DNA from: CAVZVW01 sp963778845
GTDB taxonomy: Bacteria; Actinomycetota; Actinomycetes; Actinomycetales; Kineosporiaceae
Reading direction: 5' to 3'
Length of the DNA: 64,000 bases
Assembly (NCBI GenBank): GCA_963778845.1
Contig: CAVZVW010000009.1
Span: 806,001-870,000 of the forward strand
Below are positions 1 through 7,684 of the stretch, piece by piece. The notes under the pieces were generated by a model. The model ran no database searches. It was given only the letters and a program-made list of their open reading frames with translations, and was not told the DNA's origin. The translations under genes were made by a program, and so were the position numbers. Position 1 is the stretch's first letter; each line of letters opens with the position of its first letter.

Positions 1-371
1 CGACGAGCAGGCCTTCCTGCAACCCGGGCGAGGACGCGCCGACGCCCTACGTCACGCAGCGTCTGGCGGGGGCGCCGGGCCCCGTGGTCGCGGTGAGCGA
101 CTACATGCGCGCCGGTGCCCGACCAGATCCGGCCGTGGGTGCCGCAGCGACTTCGCCAGCCTCGGCACCGACGGGTTCGGCTTCTCCGACACCCGGCCGC
201 CGCCCGGCGGTTCTTCACCGTCGACGGCCCGTCGATCGCCACGAGGACGCTGCTGCAGCTGGCCCGGCAGGGGCGAGGTCGACGCCGCCGCGCCGCGACA
301 GGCCGTTCGAGCGGTACCGGCTGCTCGACGTCACGGCCGGGACCACCGGCACCGCCGGCGGCGACGCCTGA
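1..371 (+). pseudogene. aceE: 3' end of aceE (pyruvate dehydrogenase E1), frame broken by several indels
   Basis: AceE is the homodimeric E1 component of pyruvate dehydrogenase, which decarboxylates pyruvate with thiamine diphosphate. Only the C-terminal end lies in the window. Read across frames it gives family-like segments: NPGEDAPTPYVTQRL and PVVAVSDYMRA, then PDQIRPWVPQ, DFASLGTDGFGFSDTRP, ARRFFTVDGPSIATRT, GEVDAAAPRQA, and finally FERYRLLDVTAGT to a TGA at 369-371. Joining them needs about six single-base changes (near 20, 117, 147, 200, 274 and 311). Five are extra bases and one is a missing base. Conserved residues are kept and no in-frame nonsense substitution is seen, so sequencing error near a contig end is at least as likely as a real pseudogene. 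Its place upstream of fasR-fab is usual for actinobacteria. Confidence 0.75.
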
Positions 372-426
372 GCAGGCGTCGAGCAGGCCCTGAACAGGCG
401 CTGAGCAGGTGTTGACCGCCGCCCGG

Positions 427-1209
427 TCAGCGACGCGGGCTGCGCAGGAGCCGCCGCCAGAAGGCGTGGCCGCGCGTGGCGGGCGCGGCCGGGGCGGCCG
501 GGCCCGCGGACTCGACCACGCGCAGTGACCCTGTGGCCGCGGCCCGGTCGCGAAGATCGCGCTCCCGCAGGTCGATGGTCAGGTCGGTGGTCCTGTTCGC
601 GCCTGCCCGCGCGACGAGCCGCTCGAGCTCGCGCGCGAGGCGGGACGCCGCCGCCGTGTCGGGGTGGCCTGCCAGCGACCGGACATGACGGCGCGCATCG
701 GCCAGGCGACCGGTGTCGACGGCCGCCTGCACGACGTGCCGGCCGGCCTCGATGTCGTGCTCGTGCGGTCGCCAGTAGGCCACGCCGAGGTTGAGCGCGT
801 CCCCGGAGTGCCCGCTCTCGCGCAGCATCTGCAGCCCCATCACCAGCGCAGCACCGCTGGGGTCGCGCTCTGCCGCCGTCCCCAGCCGGCGCATCGCCGC
901 CTCGCGGTCGTCGACGATCGACAGCCGCGCGAGCTCGACCAACGGGTACCAGGCGCGGCCGGAGTGCGCCAGCTCCTCGGCCAGCGCCCACACGGCGTCG
1001 TCCGCGGCACGCCCCGGGTCGTCCTCCACATGGTGCTCGGCGGCGTGCGCACGCACGATGGCCGCGAGGTGGGCGAAGTCCTCGACGTTGTTGGGGTCGT
1101 CCTGCAGCCGTGCGCGCAGCGCCTGCTCGTCGGCCTGGCGCGCGTCGCCGGCGGCCCCGTGACCGGTCTCCGCCGGAGCCATCCGACGCAGACGCCCGAA
1201 CGAACGCAT
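427..1209 (-). CDS. Hypothetical helical (TPR-like) protein
   Basis: The product is a 260-residue cytoplasmic protein with no signal peptide or membrane segment. Residues about 25-200 are alanine- and arginine-rich amphipathic helices (for example AVWALAEELAHSGRAW and AAVDTGRLADARRHVRSL) with the spacing expected of tetratricopeptide-like helix pairs. The C-terminus ends in a basic tail (FWRRLLRSPRR). No catalytic motif is visible. The ATG at 1209 is followed by a basic N-terminus. The gene is divergent from the XRE/Fic pair and convergent with the aceE remnant. TPR-like character is an inference from helix pattern only, and the function is unknown. Confidence 0.6.
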   Translation of the reverse strand: MRSFGRLRRMAPAETGHGAAGDARQADEQALRARLQDDPNNVEDFAHLAAIVRAHAAEHHVEDDPGRAADDAVWALAEELAHSGRAWYPLVELARLSIVDDREAAMRRLGTAAERDPSGAALVMGLQMLRESGHSGDALNLGVAYWRPHEHDIEAGRHVVQAAVDTGRLADARRHVRSLAGHPDTAAASRLARELERLVARAGANRTTDLTIDLRERDLRDRAAATGSLRVVESAGPAAPAAPATRGHAFWRRLLRSPRR

Positions 1210-1478
1210 CTGTCATCCCTCCACGGAGCGCAGTCGGTTCCCGGGCCGCGCCCCTGGCCTGTCAGAGCTGGTTCGACCCTAGCCTGCACGCTCCCCGGGG
1301 TCGAACTCCTCGTGGCCGACCTTGCCCTCCGCAGCCGGTCCAGTGCGGCAGATGTGGGGCTGTAGACAGCACAAGTGCCGCCAGCGCCCTCCTGGCGGCG
1401 CCACCCTGCGCGTGAGGTACGCCATGGTCCGAGTTGGCCGGCCTCATCTTGCATGGCTACGGCGCTACGCGTCTCTCA

Positions 1479-1590
1479 AGGCACTGTGATGCCTGATACC
1501 CTTGTTTCAAGCACTATCATGCTTGACAGTCAAGCGTTTTCACGCGCTATGATGCTTGCTATTGAGACGTATTCGGGCATGACGGTGCCT
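1479..1590 (+). promoter_or_regulatory. Array of four spaced palindromic operators upstream of the XRE/Fic pair
   Basis: Three clear inverted repeats share the form xxGCA-N6-TGCxx: AGGCActgtgaTGCCT (1479-1494), AAGCActatcaTGCTT (1509-1524) and GGGCAtgacggTGCCT (1575-1590). A degenerate fourth, acgcgctatgaTGCTT, lies at 1542-1557. Their left ends are 30, 33 and 33 bp apart, close to three helical turns, so all would face one side of the DNA. They surround the predicted promoter and end just before the AAGGAG ribosome site of the first gene. This is what an autoregulating XRE repressor would bind. The rest of the 398-bp gap (1210-1478) shows nothing recognisable. Confidence 0.7.
1523..1553 (+). 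promoter_or_regulatory. Predicted promoter of the XRE/Fic operon
   Basis: A perfect TTGACA (1523-1528) is followed 19 bp later by TATGAT (1548-1553), close to the sigma-70 consensus though with a slightly long spacer. The -35 overlaps the right arm of the second operator palindrome and the -10 lies inside the degenerate third one, so a bound repressor would block polymerase. The site is AT-richer than its surroundings. Confidence 0.55.
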
Positions 1591-1607
1591 GAACAAGGAG
1601 ATGTGCC

Positions 1608-2081
1608 ATGCCTAGAACGACCAGCGCCGGCGGCCGGCGGCAGGCTCGTCGACGCCTCGACGAGCGCGCCGAGCTGCTGCGGGACCACATCGCCCAGTTC
1701 ACCGTGCCGCGCAGCGGCTGGCTCCGGGCGAGCCGGGAAGCCCTCGGCATGTCATCCAAGGACCTTGCCGCACGCCTGGGTGTCACTGAGTCGACCGTGG
1801 TGCGGCTGGAGGCCAGCGAACGCGCAGACACGGCCCAGCTCAGCTCCCTTCGACGGGCCGCCGACGCGCTCGGCTGCGACCTGGTCTACGCCCTAGTGCC
1901 TCGACGACCGCTCGAGGAGACAGTGCAGGAACAGGCCCGCAAGCAGGCGGTCAAGTTCCTCGCCCCTGTGCAGCACACGATGCTGCTCGAGGATCAGACG
2001 CCGACGCGGTCCGTCATCGAGGACCTCGTGACCGACGCCGTCGCCGACTGGATGGACAGGCCCGGGCTATGGAATGACTGA
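1608..2081 (+). CDS. XRE-family regulator, mobile mystery protein A type (antitoxin-like)
   Basis: The 157-residue protein is a DNA-binding partner of the Fic protein encoded next. Residues about 38-90 form an XRE/Cro helix-turn-helix (KDLAARLGVTESTVVRLEAS). The N-terminus is basic, and the C-terminal helices probably contact the partner or form dimers. The ATG at 1608 has AAGGAG eight nucleotides upstream. The stop overlaps the start of the next gene by 8 bp (ATGACTGA), implying translational coupling. The order regulator-then-Fic and the sequence style match the mobile mystery protein A/B family pairs, which occur sporadically on mobile and accessory DNA. Autoregulation through the upstream palindromes is inferred. 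Confidence 0.8.
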   Translation: MPRTTSAGGRRQARRRLDERAELLRDHIAQFTVPRSGWLRASREALGMSSKDLAARLGVTESTVVRLEASERADTAQLSSLRRAADALGCDLVYALVPRRPLEETVQEQARKQAVKFLAPVQHTMLLEDQTPTRSVIEDLVTDAVADWMDRPGLWND

Positions 2082-2688
2082 CCGGGACGACGCCGCGTGG
2101 AGATCCGAGGAGGGGCCGGACGGCGCCACCCCGTTGTCCGACGAGGAGAAGGACGGCCTCAAGCCGTCCTGGATCGCGACGCGGGCGGACCTGACCGCGG
2201 CGGAGGCCGAGAACATCGCAAAAGGATTGGCAGCTCGTCGCTGGCAGTCGGTCTCGACGGAGGGACTGCTCGACGACCTTGCGCTGCGGCAGCTCCACAA
2301 GGCGATGTTCCGCGACGTGTGGAAGTGGGCCGGCGAGTACCGCCTGTCGGAGAAGAACATCGGATGCGACCCCCGCTACATCTCGGTGAAGGTGCGGGCC
2401 CTCTGCGAGGATGCGAAGTACTGGTTCGCCGACACGCATCTGTCCACTGACGAGGCGGGCTGCAAGTTCCACCGTGACCTCGTCGCGATCCACCCCTTCT
2501 CCAACGGCAACGGACGTCATGCCCGCACCGCCACGGACCTGCTGATGCGGTCTCTTGGCGTGCGGCCGTTCACGTGGGGCCGAACCAACCTCGTCAAGCC
2601 GTCCGACACCAGAAACCAGTACATTGCCGCGCTACGAGCAGCTGACGCGGGTGACTTTGGCCCGCTGCTGGCGTTCGCACGTTCCTAG
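2074..2688 (+). CDS. Fic-domain protein, mobile mystery protein B type (toxin-like)
   Basis: The 204-residue protein carries the Fic active-site loop HPFSNGNGRHAR at residues 140-151, matching HPFx(D/N)GNGRxxR. Fic enzymes transfer AMP or another nucleotide moiety to hydroxyl side chains. The helix before it (FHRDLVAI) and the LRQLHKAMFRDVWKWAGEYR segment (71-90) are also typical of Fic/DOC folds. The usual acidic residue after HPF is Asn here (HPFSN), a common variant. The gene starts inside the end of the XRE gene. The pair behaves like a type II toxin-antitoxin module by organisation; target and toxicity are not known from sequence. Confidence 0.82.
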   Translation: MTDRDDAAWRSEEGPDGATPLSDEEKDGLKPSWIATRADLTAAEAENIAKGLAARRWQSVSTEGLLDDLALRQLHKAMFRDVWKWAGEYRLSEKNIGCDPRYISVKVRALCEDAKYWFADTHLSTDEAGCKFHRDLVAIHPFSNGNGRHARTATDLLMRSLGVRPFTWGRTNLVKPSDTRNQYIAALRAADAGDFGPLLAFARS

Positions 2689-2910
2689 TCCCCAGTGACG
2701 CACGCCGGGCTACGCTCGGCCCACCCTGGCGGATCGCCCCGGTACGGCAACAGGTGCGGATGTACTGCCAAGAGCCCCACGTGTTGCCGCACTGGGGGCC
2801 AGCGCCCGGTCTAGAACCCGTGTCCTGGCGAGACCCGCCGCGCCGATGACTGCTCATCCGATGACCAACGGTGCTTGCACGAAGGCGCGCGCCTTGGTGA
2901 GGTGGGGCCC

Positions 2911-3744
2911 ATGGCCCACCACAAGGACGACGACGCCCCGATCGGTCGCATCTCCACGAAGCTGTACGAGAAGGAGCTGGTGCGGCTGCAGGCGGAGCTG
3001 GTCGCCGTCCAGGAGTGGGTCAAGGCGACCGGCAGCCGGCTGGTGGTCGTGTTCGAAGGTCGCGACGCCGCCGGGAAGGGCAGCACGATCAAGCGGGTGG
3101 CGGAGTACCTCAACCCCCGGGTGGCCCGGATCGTGGCGCTGCCCGTGCCCACCGAGCGCGAGAAGACCCAGTGGTACTTCCAGCGCTACTCCTCGCACCT
3201 GCCGGCAGCCGCCGAGATCGTGCTCTTCGACAGGTCCTGGTACAACCGGGCGGGGGTCGAGCGGGTGATGGGCTTCTGCACCCAGGAGGAGTACCGCCTG
3301 TTCCTGCGGCAGTGCCCCGCCTTCGAGCGGATGCTCGTGGAGGACGGCGTGCTCCTGCGCAAGTACTGGTTCTCCGTGAGCGACGAGGAGCAGGAGCGGC
3401 GCTTCCGGTCGCGGTTGGACGACCCGCTTCGCCGGTGGAAGTTCTCCGAGAACGACCTGAAGACCCGTGACCGCTGGGTCGACTTCTCGCGGGCGAAGGA
3501 CGAGATGTTCGTGCACACGGACATCCCCGAGGCACCGTGGTACATCGTCGAGGCGGACATCAAGAAGCACGCCCGGCTGAACATGATCGCTCACCTGCTG
3601 TCGACACTGCCCTATGAGCACCAGCCGACCCCCAAGATCACGATCACGCCGCGGCCCCCGGCGCAGGACTACCAGCGACCGCCGCGCGACCTGTTCCGGC
3701 AGGTGCCCGACCACGCGGCCAGGGTCATGCTCGAGATGCGCTGA
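2911..3744 (+). CDS. ppk2: Polyphosphate kinase 2 family protein
   Basis: PPK2 enzymes transfer phosphate between polyphosphate and nucleoside mono- or diphosphates. The 277-residue product has a P-loop EGRDAAGKGS at about residues 49-58, the DRSWYNRAGVERVMGF Walker B and lid region from residue 107, and the usual WKFSENDLKTRDRW segment. This single-domain length fits class I PPK2. The ATG at 2911 follows a G-rich stretch (GGTGAGGTGGGG) that can act as a ribosome site. An in-frame ATG at 2875 would add 12 unconserved residues. The gene stands alone between the Fic pair and fasR. The nucleotide preference (GDP, ADP or AMP) cannot be read safely. The 222 bp before it show no gene. Confidence 0.9.
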   Translation: MAHHKDDDAPIGRISTKLYEKELVRLQAELVAVQEWVKATGSRLVVVFEGRDAAGKGSTIKRVAEYLNPRVARIVALPVPTEREKTQWYFQRYSSHLPAAAEIVLFDRSWYNRAGVERVMGFCTQEEYRLFLRQCPAFERMLVEDGVLLRKYWFSVSDEEQERRFRSRLDDPLRRWKFSENDLKTRDRWVDFSRAKDEMFVHTDIPEAPWYIVEADIKKHARLNMIAHLLSTLPYEHQPTPKITITPRPPAQDYQRPPRDLFRQVPDHAARVMLEMR

Positions 3745-3854
3745 CCCTCCGCCGCTCCGCACGACCCGGCTGCGCGCCGTCCCCCGCGGGTTGTCGGGGT
3801 CGGCCAAAGACGCCGACCTGCCTTCGCGGGGACGACACGCCTAGGCTTGCCCGC

Positions 3855-5018
3855 GTGAGCGCCGCCCCGGACGCGACTGTGCTGCGCCTGCGCCGCAGCA
3901 CCGGCCGACTGTCGAGGGCGGCCCTGCAGCGGATGGACGAGCGCCTGCCCTGGTACCGCGGCCTCGACGCGGACAACCGGTCCTGGGTGGGCCTCGTGGC
4001 ACAAGCCGGCATCAGCGCGTTCCTCAGCTGGTACTCCTCGGGCGGCACCGGGTTGGAGATCACGGCCGACGTGTTCGGTACGGCCCCGCGCGAGCTCACG
4101 CGGTCGGTCTCGCTGCAGCAGACGCTCGAGCTCGTGCGCATCGTCGTCGACGTGGTCGAGGACCACGTGGCCGACCTCGCCTCCCCGGGTGGGGAGCAGG
4201 CGATGCGCGAGTCGGTGCTGCGCTACTCGCGCGAGGTCGCCTTCGCCGCCGCGCAGGTGTACGCCCGCGCCGCCGAGGCGCGTGGGGCGTGGGACGCCCG
4301 CCTGGAGGCCCTCGTGGTCGACGCCCTCGTGCGCGGCGAGGCGGACGACGCGCTGCACTCCCGGGCCGCCGCGCTCGGCTGGGCGGCGGGCGACCTCGTG
4401 ACGGTTGTGGCCGGGACGGCGCCCGCCGGCCGGGTGGAGGACGTGATCGACGACCTGCGCCGCCACGCGCGGGCCGCGGGCGCCGACTCCCTGGTCGGCG
4501 TCCAGGGCGACCGGCTGGTGCTCGTGCTCGGCCGCACCGAGGACCCCCTGGCCACCGCCGCCCTCCTCGCGCCGCACTTCGGTCCCGGGCCGGTCGTCAC
4601 CGGCCCGGTCATGCCCGGCCTCGCGGAGGCCGGCCGCTCGGCCCGTGCGGCGCTGTCGGGGCTGGTCGCGGCACGCGCCTGGCCCGGAGCGCCGCGGCCC
4701 GTGCCTGCCGACGACCTGCTGCCCGAACGCGTCCTGAGCGGGGACGCGACCGCGCGGCGCGCCCTCGTCGACCGCGCGTACCGGAGCCTGTCCGAGCACA
4801 ACACCACCTTCCTGGAGACCGCCGCGACCTACCTCGAGCTCGGCCGATCGCTCGAGGGCACGGCGCGTGAGCTGTTCGTGCACCCGAACACCGTGCGATA
4901 CCGGCTACGCCGGGTGGCGGACATCACCGGCTGGGACCCGACCGATGCCCGGGAGGCCTTCGTGCTTCAGGTCGCCATCGCCGCGGGCCGTCTCGCCGGG
5001 CCGCCGTCACGCCCGTGA
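3855..5018 (+). CDS. fasR: PucR-family transcriptional activator of fatty-acid synthesis (FasR-like)
   Basis: The 387-residue regulator ends in a PucR-type helix-turn-helix (ARELFVHPNTVRYRLRRVAD, about residues 337-356) after a long GGDEF-like central domain. It shows no signal peptide. Position directly upstream of fabD-fabH-acpP-fabF on the same strand matches Streptomyces FasR, which activates that operon. The start is GTG 3855, with GGCTTGCCC upstream and no strong ribosome site, so the message may be leaderless or weakly initiated. Ligand sensing by acyl-CoA is inferred from the family role, not from residues seen here. Confidence 0.85.
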   Translation: MSAAPDATVLRLRRSTGRLSRAALQRMDERLPWYRGLDADNRSWVGLVAQAGISAFLSWYSSGGTGLEITADVFGTAPRELTRSVSLQQTLELVRIVVDVVEDHVADLASPGGEQAMRESVLRYSREVAFAAAQVYARAAEARGAWDARLEALVVDALVRGEADDALHSRAAALGWAAGDLVTVVAGTAPAGRVEDVIDDLRRHARAAGADSLVGVQGDRLVLVLGRTEDPLATAALLAPHFGPGPVVTGPVMPGLAEAGRSARAALSGLVAARAWPGAPRPVPADDLLPERVLSGDATARRALVDRAYRSLSEHNTTFLETAATYLELGRSLEGTARELFVHPNTVRYRLRRVADITGWDPTDAREAFVLQVAIAAGRLAGPPSRP

Positions 5019-5027
5019 GGTCGACGC

Positions 5028-5054
5028 GGGCTTTGTGGGAAACCTCCAAAGCCC
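5028..5054. promoter_or_regulatory. 27-bp palindrome between fasR and fabD, candidate FasR operator
   Basis: Arms GGGCTTTG (5028-5035) and CAAAGCCC (5047-5054) are exact inverted repeats around an 11-bp core that itself keeps GG-AAA-CC symmetry. The site begins 10 bp after the fasR stop and 40-65 bp before the possible fabD starts. It has no T-run, so it looks more like a protein-binding operator than an intrinsic terminator, though a transcribed hairpin is not excluded. Confidence 0.5.
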
Positions 5055-5117
5055 TCAGGTGCGGGTTGGTGGCCGGCGGGGGGCCGGTTGCGCGTGATGT
5101 TTGGCAGCCTTGTCCTC

Positions 5118-6080
5118 GTGCTCGCGCTTCTCTGCCCCGGCCAGGGCTCGCAGACCCCCGGCTTCCTGTCACCCTGGCTGGAGGTGCCCGGGGTCGGTGA
5201 CCGGCTCGACTGGCTGTGCGCCGTCGCGGGGCTCGACCTTCGCGCCCACGGCACGACGTCCGACGCCGACGTGATCCGCGACACGGCGGTGGCGCAGCCG
5301 CTCATCGTCGCCGCCGGTCTGGTGGTACTGCCGACGCTCGCGGGCGGCGCGGGCGGCGCGGGCACCGGCGCCGACCTCGCGCCGTCCACCGCCGTTGCGG
5401 GCCACTCCGTCGGCGAGCTCACGGCGGCCGCAGCCGCGGGCGTCGTCAGCGACGAGCAGGCGGTGGTTCTGGTGCGCGAGCGCGGCCGCGCGATGGCGGC
5501 TGCCAGCGCCGTCGCCCCGACCGGCATGAGCGCGGTTCTCGGCGGGGACCCCGGCGAGGTGGCGACCACGCTGCAGGCGCACGGCCTGACGCCGGCCAAC
5601 ATGAACGGTGCCGGTCAGGTCGTCGCGGCGGGCACCCTCGAGCAGCTCGCAGCGCTTGCGGCGCAGCCCCCGGCGAAGGCGCGAGTGATCCCGCTGCAGG
5701 TGGCGGGCGCCTTCCACACCCACCACATGTCGGCCGCCGTGGACGTCCTCGACCGCTTGGCGCGCTCGCTCAGGCCGGCTGACCCCACGATGCGTCTGCT
5801 CTCCAACGCCGACGGGCAGGTCGTCGGCTCCGGCGCGGAGGCCCTGCGGCGCATCGTGGCACAGGTGAGCAACCCGGTGCGCTGGGACAGCTGCATGGAG
5901 ACGTTGCGCGACCTCGGTGTCACGGGGATCGTTGAGCTGCCACCCGCGGGCACCCTGGCCAACCTGGCCAAGCGCGCGATGCCGGGGGTGGAGATCGTGG
6001 CCCTCAGGACCCCTGACGACCTCGACGCCGCACGGGCCCTCGTGGCGGCGCACGCCGACGCCCGAGGAGGCAGCTCATGA
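5118..6080 (+). CDS. fabD: Malonyl-CoA:ACP transacylase
   Basis: FabD loads malonyl groups from CoA onto acyl carrier protein for type II fatty-acid synthesis. The N-terminal oxyanion motif LCPGQGSQTPGF and the nucleophile motif GHSVGEL (Ser about 97) are present, followed by the catalytic-histidine region GAFHTHHMS. GTG 5118 gives an N-terminus of normal length (320 residues) but has no clear ribosome site. In-frame ATG 5097, GTG 5094 and TTG 5088 are alternatives with G-rich sequence upstream. The stop overlaps the fabH start by 4 bp (ATGA), so the two are coupled. Confidence 0.93.
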   Translation: MLALLCPGQGSQTPGFLSPWLEVPGVGDRLDWLCAVAGLDLRAHGTTSDADVIRDTAVAQPLIVAAGLVVLPTLAGGAGGAGTGADLAPSTAVAGHSVGELTAAAAAGVVSDEQAVVLVRERGRAMAAASAVAPTGMSAVLGGDPGEVATTLQAHGLTPANMNGAGQVVAAGTLEQLAALAAQPPAKARVIPLQVAGAFHTHHMSAAVDVLDRLARSLRPADPTMRLLSNADGQVVGSGAEALRRIVAQVSNPVRWDSCMETLRDLGVTGIVELPPAGTLANLAKRAMPGVEIVALRTPDDLDAARALVAAHADARGGSS

Positions 6081-7090
6081 GCGACCAGGCTGTGGTGGGC
6101 CTTACCCCGACGACGGGGGCCGCGCACGCACGGATCCTCTCGGTGGGCGCCTACCGGCCGGAGCGCGTGGTCACGAACGCGGAGATCTGCGAGCTGATCG
6201 ACTCCTCCGACGAGTGGATCCGCGAGCGGTCGGGCATCATCAGCCGCCGCCGGGCGGCGAAGGACGAGTCGGTCGTCGACATGGCCGAGCACGCCGCCCG
6301 GCTCGCCGTGGAACGGGCGGGCTTGACCGGCAGCGACATCGACGCCGTGCTGCTGGCCACAGTGACCCACCCGTTCCAGACCCCGTCGGCGGCGGCCCTG
6401 GTCGCACACCGGCTCGGCTCGACCCCCGCCGCGGCTCTGGACCTGTCAGCCGCCTGCGCCGGCTTCTGCTACGGCCTGGCGCTGGCCTCGGACATGGTGC
6501 GCGGCGGCTCAGCCCGCAACGTCGTGGTCATCGGGGTGGAGAAGCTCTCGGACTTCACCGACAAGTACGACCGCTCCACGGCGTTCATCTTCGGCGACGG
6601 CGCCGGCGCCGTGGTCGTCGGACCGAGCCAGACCCCGGGCATCGGCCCCACGATCTGGGGCTCGGACGGCGGCCAGTGGGACGTCATCACGCAGAAGCAC
6701 TCCTGGATCGACGTCCGCGACCACGCCGCGGAGTGGCCGGACCTGAAGATGGCCGGGCAGACCGTGTTCCGGTGGGCGGTCTGGACGATGGCCCCCGTCG
6801 CGCAGAAGGCGCTGGACGCCGCGGGCGTCGCGGTCGCCGACCTCGGCGCCTTCATCCCCCACCAGGCCAACATGCGGATCATCGATGCGATGGCCAAGCA
6901 GCTCGGGGTACCCGCAGAGGTACCGATCGCCCGCGACATCGCCGAGAGCGGGAACACCTCAGCGGCCTCGGTCCCCCTCGCCATGGACCGGATGCTCACC
7001 GACGGCGACGCCAAGCCCGGCGGCCTGGCCCTGCTGATCGGGTTCGGCGCCGGCCTGGTCTACGCCTCTCAGGTCGTCGTGCTGCCCTGA
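6077..7090 (+). CDS. fabH: 3-oxoacyl-ACP synthase III
   Basis: FabH starts each fatty-acid chain by condensing an acyl-CoA primer with malonyl-ACP. The 337-residue protein has the complete Cys-His-Asn triad: C127 in DLSAACAGF, H262 in IPHQANMRIID and N293 in ESGNTSAAS. A GDGAGAVVV glycine motif is at 173-181. The ATG at 6077 overlaps the fabD stop. Branched versus straight-chain primer preference cannot be decided here, although branched primers are usual in this phylum. Confidence 0.96.
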   Translation: MSDQAVVGLTPTTGAAHARILSVGAYRPERVVTNAEICELIDSSDEWIRERSGIISRRRAAKDESVVDMAEHAARLAVERAGLTGSDIDAVLLATVTHPFQTPSAAALVAHRLGSTPAAALDLSAACAGFCYGLALASDMVRGGSARNVVVIGVEKLSDFTDKYDRSTAFIFGDGAGAVVVGPSQTPGIGPTIWGSDGGQWDVITQKHSWIDVRDHAAEWPDLKMAGQTVFRWAVWTMAPVAQKALDAAGVAVADLGAFIPHQANMRIIDAMAKQLGVPAEVPIARDIAESGNTSAASVPLAMDRMLTDGDAKPGGLALLIGFGAGLVYASQVVVLP

Positions 7091-7302
7091 CGACCTGCCC
7101 GAGGCTGCCTTCTCGACCCACCGTGCCCCCGCCACCTCCACCCCCCAACGGCGACGTCGTGTCGTGCGCGGACCGCACCACCGCCAGACTGTCCCTGGCA
7201 GACTCCTGGCGACCCGCCCTGCATGCCCCACCGCACCGACCGGCCCGACAATGCCCGACCGAACCCGACAAGCCCAACCGAACTGACAAGGAGCACCGTC
7301 GC

Positions 7303-7551
7303 ATGGCACTCAGCGAGCAGGAGATCCTCTCCGGCCTGGCCGAGATCGTGAACGAGGAGACCGGCCTCCCGGCGGACGCCGTCGCCCTGGACAAGTCCTT
7401 CACCGACGACCTCGACATCGACTCGCTGTCGATGATGACCATCGTCGTCAACGCCGAGGAGAAGTTCAGCGTCCGGATCCCCGACGACGACGTCAAGAAC
7501 CTCAAGACGGTCGGCGACGCCGTCTCCTACATCCAGTCCGCGCAGGGCTGA
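7303..7551 (+). CDS. acpP: Acyl carrier protein
   Basis: The 82-residue acidic protein carries the growing acyl chain on phosphopantetheine attached to Ser41 in the DIDSLSMM motif. The helix II recognition region (SLSMMTIVVNAEEKF) is intact. AAGGAG at 7288-7293 lies nine bases before the ATG. It sits 212 bp after fabH, a gap in which nothing recognisable is seen, and 133 bp before fabF within the same cluster. Confidence 0.96.
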   Translation: MALSEQEILSGLAEIVNEETGLPADAVALDKSFTDDLDIDSLSMMTIVVNAEEKFSVRIPDDDVKNLKTVGDAVSYIQSAQG

Positions 7552-7684
7552 CCAGCCCTGGGGTGCGCTGTCCCGCGAGGCACCGGCCGACCGGGACAGC
7601 GCACCACCAGACCGGGCCTTCGGCACGGGCGACGCCCGCCGAGGACCCCGGGTCCCTGACCACCGCACCGAGGAGCAGACCGCC

